DNA of 52,298 nucleotides, from positions 1 through 52,298 of the forward strand of contig JBNGIS010022248.1 in the NCBI GenBank assembly GCA_049999725.1. The letters are read 5' to 3'. A program made the position numbers and the translations under genes. Every line of letters starts with the position of its first letter. Positions within the stretch are counted from its first letter, which is position 1. Below the pieces are notes generated by a model. It saw nothing but the letters and a program-made list of their open reading frames with translations, was not told where the DNA came from and did not search any database. Positions 50,801 through 52,298 of the stretch are shown piece after piece. Source of the DNA: Haplomitrium mnioides (Eukaryota > Marchantiophyta > Haplomitriopsida > Calobryales).

Positions 50801-50969
50801 CAAACCCTTCACCCCTCAGAAATTGTTTCTCGAACTGCAAGGTTCCAGTATGTTCAAAACAAGTTGGTTTCCTGTCCACTGAGGTTCTACACCGCCTAGC
50901 TTGAATCCCAGGACCTTCACAACTCAGTCCTACTCTGAACGCGCTGCTAGAGGGAGCTGAAGCGTGCAT
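26842..50969 (-). CDS. TIC236: TIC236, TamB-like chloroplast envelope import protein, 23 exons
   Basis: Anchored in the plastid inner envelope, it spans the intermembrane space and contacts TOC75; it descends from bacterial TamB. Exons (minus strand): 50969-49516, 49144-48943, 48821-48762, 47677-47573, 47433-47293, 47046-46984, 46768-46538, 45587-45504, 45295-45138, 44487-43920, 43623-43447, 43263-43204, 43032-42910, 35758-35486, 35250-35185, 35026-34889, 34557-33721, 33590-33307, 32716-32475, 32367-32135, 31976-31785, 30835-30566, 26994-26842. They sum to 6114 bp, 2037 residues (Arabidopsis protein about 2166), with all phases consistent. Start: first ATG, giving MHASAPSSS and a Ser/Arg-rich transit peptide. 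A membrane segment lies near residues 128-145 (SAWIAALVLMGGGALYGQ). Signature blocks: EFSCGELPGVEI, NSRYELQGEYVLPG, MEGDLRGN, LGPELRMVYPLILNFAVSGE, then a DUF490/TamB C-terminus ending LLFEYSATSQN. Intron 18 uses a GC donor; all others are GT-AG. Boundaries were set by eye from homology and splice consensus. Confidence 0.94.
27595..27604. repeat. Target-site duplication of the LINE, left
   Basis: GAATTTGTAC, identical to 30302-30311 on the other side of the A-tail. Confidence 0.85.
28095..28340 (+). repeat. Degenerate monomers in the LINE 5' region
   Basis: AAAACGGGATGAGT recurs at about 28095 and 28159, and related AAAACGTG starts lie near 28268 and 28327. The sequence after the first start (ending GGCATTGCGGGATG) resembles that after the third (ending TGCATCCCTGGATG). 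This looks like an array of units of about 60-110 bp in the 5' untranslated part. Confidence 0.45.
28577..29296 (+). pseudogene. LINE ORF1 protein remnant (DUF4283-like plus zinc knuckle)
   Basis: One frame is interrupted by a single TAG at 28955-28957 and has no ATG in good position. The order of motifs follows plant LINE ORF1: a block with LLGKGFFLVSAEEDGTR, a block with PTWITLLLFPEELRNQPPMI, then VRFCVQLDTSKGVSP, VEYDGIPLRCFIC and a degenerate CCHC knuckle (C-FI-C-RSTD-H, with eight residues before the final Cys). ORF1 proteins bind the element RNA. The frame ends at 29294-29296 and no ORF2 follows. Confidence 0.7.
30302..30311. repeat. Target-site duplication of the LINE, right
   Basis: GAATTTGTAC, identical to 27595-27604; one C (30301) separates it from the A-tail. 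Confidence 0.85.
33300..33306 (-). other. TIC236: GC splice donor of TIC236 intron 18
   Basis: The exon ends TTCAG and the intron begins GCAAGTG; the acceptor is AAAACAG at 32717-32723. Joining gives the codon AGT and the continuous sequence NAFSGQVDSQ expected in the family. No GT donor nearby preserves the frame. Confidence 0.8.
35822..35929. repeat. 54-bp tandem duplication in TIC236 intron 13
   Basis: Copies 35822-35875 and 35876-35929 share GGTGCCAGTGAAGCACAC and CAGTAATCCAGTAAATAGGA. The last block also recurs in the tandem units at 41790-41815, so the intron's repeats are related. Confidence 0.8.
36244..36353. repeat. Dispersed repeat, copy 2 (TIC236 intron 13)
   Basis: Gap-free partner of 10485-10594, about 70% identical by eye and in the same orientation. 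Confidence 0.6.
36660..36664. repeat. Target-site duplication of copia element 2, left
   Basis: TTTCA, matching 41440-41444. The empty site is preserved in the second tandem unit at 41861-41865. Confidence 0.9.
36665..37485 (-). repeat. 3' LTR of copia element 2
   Basis: 821 bp with TGTTG/CAACA ends, next to the polypurine tract. A TATA-like TATATAATA (minus strand) lies at 37094-37102, downstream of the U3-like part in element orientation. A 24- to 28-bp repeat with core CTTCCAGACACGAAAA recurs three to four times at 36791-36890, in what should be the R/U5 part. Confidence 0.88.
36791..36890. repeat. Short tandem repeat inside the LTR of copia element 2
   Basis: Units beginning at about 36791, 36819, 36843 and 36868 share the core CTTCCAGACACGAAAA (third copy TTCTGGACACGAAAA, fourth broken after CTTCCAG). 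Confidence 0.7.
37486..37494 (-). other. Polypurine tract of copia element 2
   Basis: GAGTGGGAG on the minus strand, directly before TGTTGAA. It is the same motif as at 11262-11270, linking the two elements to one family. Confidence 0.85.
37493..38886 (-). pseudogene. Copia RT and RNase H region of element 2
   Basis: The 361-residue frame 37493-38578 is intact. It begins within RT (IIYGLKQASRVWYQW), carries the catalytic SYVDD, then RNase H with GYSDSDYAG, STCEAEYMAL, CEDNQGCISLAKN and the end ADVLTKALP. Upstream (38629-38886) the RT N-terminus (GCKWVLKVKY, KARLVAKGFTQ) survives, but later parts switch frame, so the full enzyme is broken. Confidence 0.88.
39035..39275. repeat. 121-bp duplication within pol of element 2
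   Basis: 39035-39155 is repeated at 39156-39275 with one or two differences. 121 is not a multiple of three, so the duplication alone breaks the pol frame. Confidence 0.88.
39276..40130 (-). pseudogene. Degenerate integrase region of element 2
   Basis: No long frame remains. The minus strand still shows fragments in several frames, such as NGVAGRMYRTIMENARK near 39760-39810, typical of the copia integrase core, followed by remnants of the region between integrase and RT. Confidence 0.6.
40131..41071 (-). pseudogene. Gag C-terminus and protease of element 2
   Basis: The frame enters at the deletion junction next to the LTR (41071). It runs through SLPESYDILLHSLE (UBN2-type Gag), a CCHC knuckle (CFYCNKPDHIARYC), protease with YLDSGATNHCTG, and the GAG-pre-integrase motif LWHQRLGHL before stopping at 40131. 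The Gag N-terminus is deleted. Confidence 0.88.
41072..41439 (-). repeat. Truncated 5' LTR of copia element 2
   Basis: Matches 37118-37485 with 8 substitutions. The inner 453 bp (counterpart of 36665-37117) are missing, and the LTR is fused directly to mid-gag. Confidence 0.9.
41440..41444. repeat. Target-site duplication of copia element 2, right
   Basis: TTTCA, identical to 36660-36664. Confidence 0.9.
42184..42771. repeat. Intronic dispersed repeat, copy A, between 47-bp direct repeats
   Basis: The core 42289-42715 is shared with 47930-48275 and 48300-48655. It is bracketed by near-identical direct repeats at about 42190-42236 and 42724-42770 (ATTAGTTATGAAG, then GTGGAGAGCAAAACTAACCA). 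No coding frame. Confidence 0.65.
44576..45010. repeat. Tandem duplication of about 220 bp in TIC236 intron 9
   Basis: Copies 44576-44798 and 44799-45010 share CATCCACTCTGAGAGGAGCT, CCCATGTAACATACACATCA and CATGAGAAAGACATCCACAC. Non-coding, with pyrimidine-rich tracts on the plus strand. Confidence 0.9.
47930..48275. repeat. Intronic dispersed repeat, copy B (TIC236 intron 3)
   Basis: Aligns with 42380-42715: CTGCTGGTTTC, GCAGGTCC, TTAGTTTGATCT-GTGAAGCA and CTGGTGACTACTTGGATGCAG occur in the same order. Confidence 0.7.
48300..48655. repeat. Intronic dispersed repeat, copy C (TIC236 intron 3)
   Basis: Corresponds to the first part of copy A (42295-42480): GCAGCCTTGACAATGTG, ATCATGA-ACTGCCACA, CTGCCACTTCC-GGTAGTAA and ACTCAGTCATGA in the same order. 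It follows copy B almost directly. Confidence 0.65.
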
Positions 50970-52180
50970 CCTGCATAATTCCAATTTCCGAACCCTAATA
51001 TTTCATCAACTCTTGTTCCTTGCACAATTCCCCCTCGCACAATTCCCTTTGACAGTCCAGCACAGATTCTTGGAAGGCAGGAATCAGTCCTCACTATGTT
51101 TCCGATCCCATTTCCATGACATACGAGCCCATCTCCTTCTGTTGATCATGCTGCCGAGCCCTAGCTGCTTTCTTCCACACAAAATGATGTTGAAGTGTCA
51201 ATTTCAGCTGAGCCAAGTGCCTTTTTTTCTTGGGCTTCCGGCTGGCTTCCGTAAAACAGACCAATGCCCACCTCTAGCCGTTTTTGAGCGGTGCTTCTTC
51301 TACGTCAAACTCTACTTTTGTGATTCCAAAATTTTCTTTATCGACTTGTCAGATGTTTCCAACTTCAGCAGATACGGAAATGCAGTCATAAGGAAAAAAG
51401 TACACCTAATATCTAACAGTGAACTAAATTTCTAGAATGCTTCATTTACCTGTCACGACTTCGTGCCTAGTTCCAACCATCCTCCAATGGACTATATAGC
51501 TCCTCAGCTAACATATAAACTACGCATTTTCTCTCGGTTTCAGGCCACTCCCGGCACCATCACGAGCACTTGCAAATATGAGAACCGTGCGTGTCCAAGT
51601 AATGCAGACTGAAATCTGCACAGTTGGGTACCGACTTGTGTCCCTGACTTCATTCGATGCTTTTCTCATGTTAAAGTAGAGAGCAGAATTCAATATTAGG
51701 AAAGTTAATAGCTAGTTGAACTGTTAAGTTGCACTTATTTACAATCTAATTAACTGAATTAACTTAACTAAGGACCTTGTTAAACTCTAGAATTTGTAAG
51801 ACTAAGAACTTTTCTATAAGAATGTTGCATGCCAAATCTTTAAACAATTATTAGCCAATGTTTACTAATCCAATTGGCAAATTAGCGTTGTTTCTATCAA
51901 CCTTAAAAAAGAGACTCAATAGTCAAAGCTAATTACTATGAAATATATTTTCTTTAGATTTAGATGATTAATAGCAATTCATATTAACAAGAAGTTAAAG
52001 TTTTGTTTTACAATATTTTACAATATGTATAAAACTTGTTATTGCAAATACTTACCCAAATCTAAGCTCTACAAACTTAAGTCAAGTAGTTAGATAGAAT
52101 AAAAGTTTGTAATATTTTACTAGTATTTTTGTATTGATTAAATTAAAATTTTGAGATAAAAATGATGGGAAATGAAAGTA
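50970..52180. other. TIC236 5' UTR/promoter side and AT-rich right flank
   Basis: The first few hundred bases should hold the TIC236 promoter on the minus strand; no clear TATA box was identified. From about 51660 the sequence becomes very AT-rich with no coding frame or recognisable element. Confidence 0.45.
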
Positions 52181-52298
52181 AAGTTGCTTTTAGGTTTGGA
52201 AGATAAGATGAGATAAAGTTGCTTTTAGGTTTGGAAAATGAGATGATATAAAGTTACTTTTAGGTTTGGAAGATAAGATGAGATAAAGTTGCTTTTAG
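52181..52298. repeat. 35-bp tandem repeat running off the window edge
   Basis: Units start at 52181, 52216, 52251 and 52286 (incomplete), each AAGTTGCTTTTAGGTTTGGA followed by an AGATAAGATGAGAT-like part. The period is exactly 35 and the array continues beyond the window. Confidence 0.9.

Noticed and set aside
26842-50969. Bacterial TamB contamination or horizontal transfer
   Set aside because: The gene has 22 spliceosomal introns, a plastid transit region and plant TIC236 sequence throughout.

Overview
This window is nuclear DNA of a land plant, most likely a fern or another seed-free vascular plant. That placement is an inference from low gene density, long introns full of old transposons, a repetitive PLS-class PPR protein of the kind expanded in such plants, and TIC236 and FHIT genes of plant type. 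No rRNA, tRNA or CRISPR array was recognised, and no bacterial operon structure is present.

Layout. 1-9.5 kb is transposon territory. A complete but dead Ty1/copia element (1242-7406, minus strand) has two 225-bp LTRs, a primer-binding site and a polypurine tract. To its right lies the 5' end of an older element (about 7747-8160) whose LTR carries perfect heat-shock elements upstream of a TATA box. 10.4-11.5 kb holds tandem repeats and a copia-type LTR. That LTR ends 36 bp beyond the stop codon of a PPR gene (11560-13605, minus) which is cut short in its E1 motif. An FHIT-family dinucleoside triphosphate hydrolase gene (15611-17630, plus) was assembled from six exons. One is a 3-nt microexon squeezed between a normal intron and a U12-type AT-AC intron. 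An F-box protein gene (22515-23867, plus) follows, with a 12-codon upstream ORF ending four bases before its start.

The right half is one large gene on the minus strand. TIC236, the TamB-like protein that bridges the chloroplast outer and inner envelope import machineries, runs from 50969 to 26842 in 23 exons. The exons join in phase to 2037 codons plus a stop. Its introns act as a transposon store. A 2.7-kb LINE derivative with a 10-bp target-site duplication and an A25 tail sits in the last intron. A second copia element (36665-41439, duplication TTTCA) sits inside a roughly 410-bp tandem duplication in the 7.2-kb intron 13. Three copies of an unnamed intronic repeat lie in introns 3 and 13.

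The four host genes are not a functional cluster. TIC236 acts in plastid protein import. FHIT hydrolyses diadenosine polyphosphates and here has an N-terminal extension suggestive of organelle targeting. PPR proteins act on organellar RNA. F-box proteins select substrates for SCF ubiquitin ligases. PPR and FHIT are divergent; F-box and TIC236 are convergent.

The most unusual observation is the FHIT splice structure (U2 intron, 3-nt exon, AT-AC intron). Next are the heat-shock-element LTR, the ORF1-only LINE and the regular ATAAGAAC array in the first copia leader.
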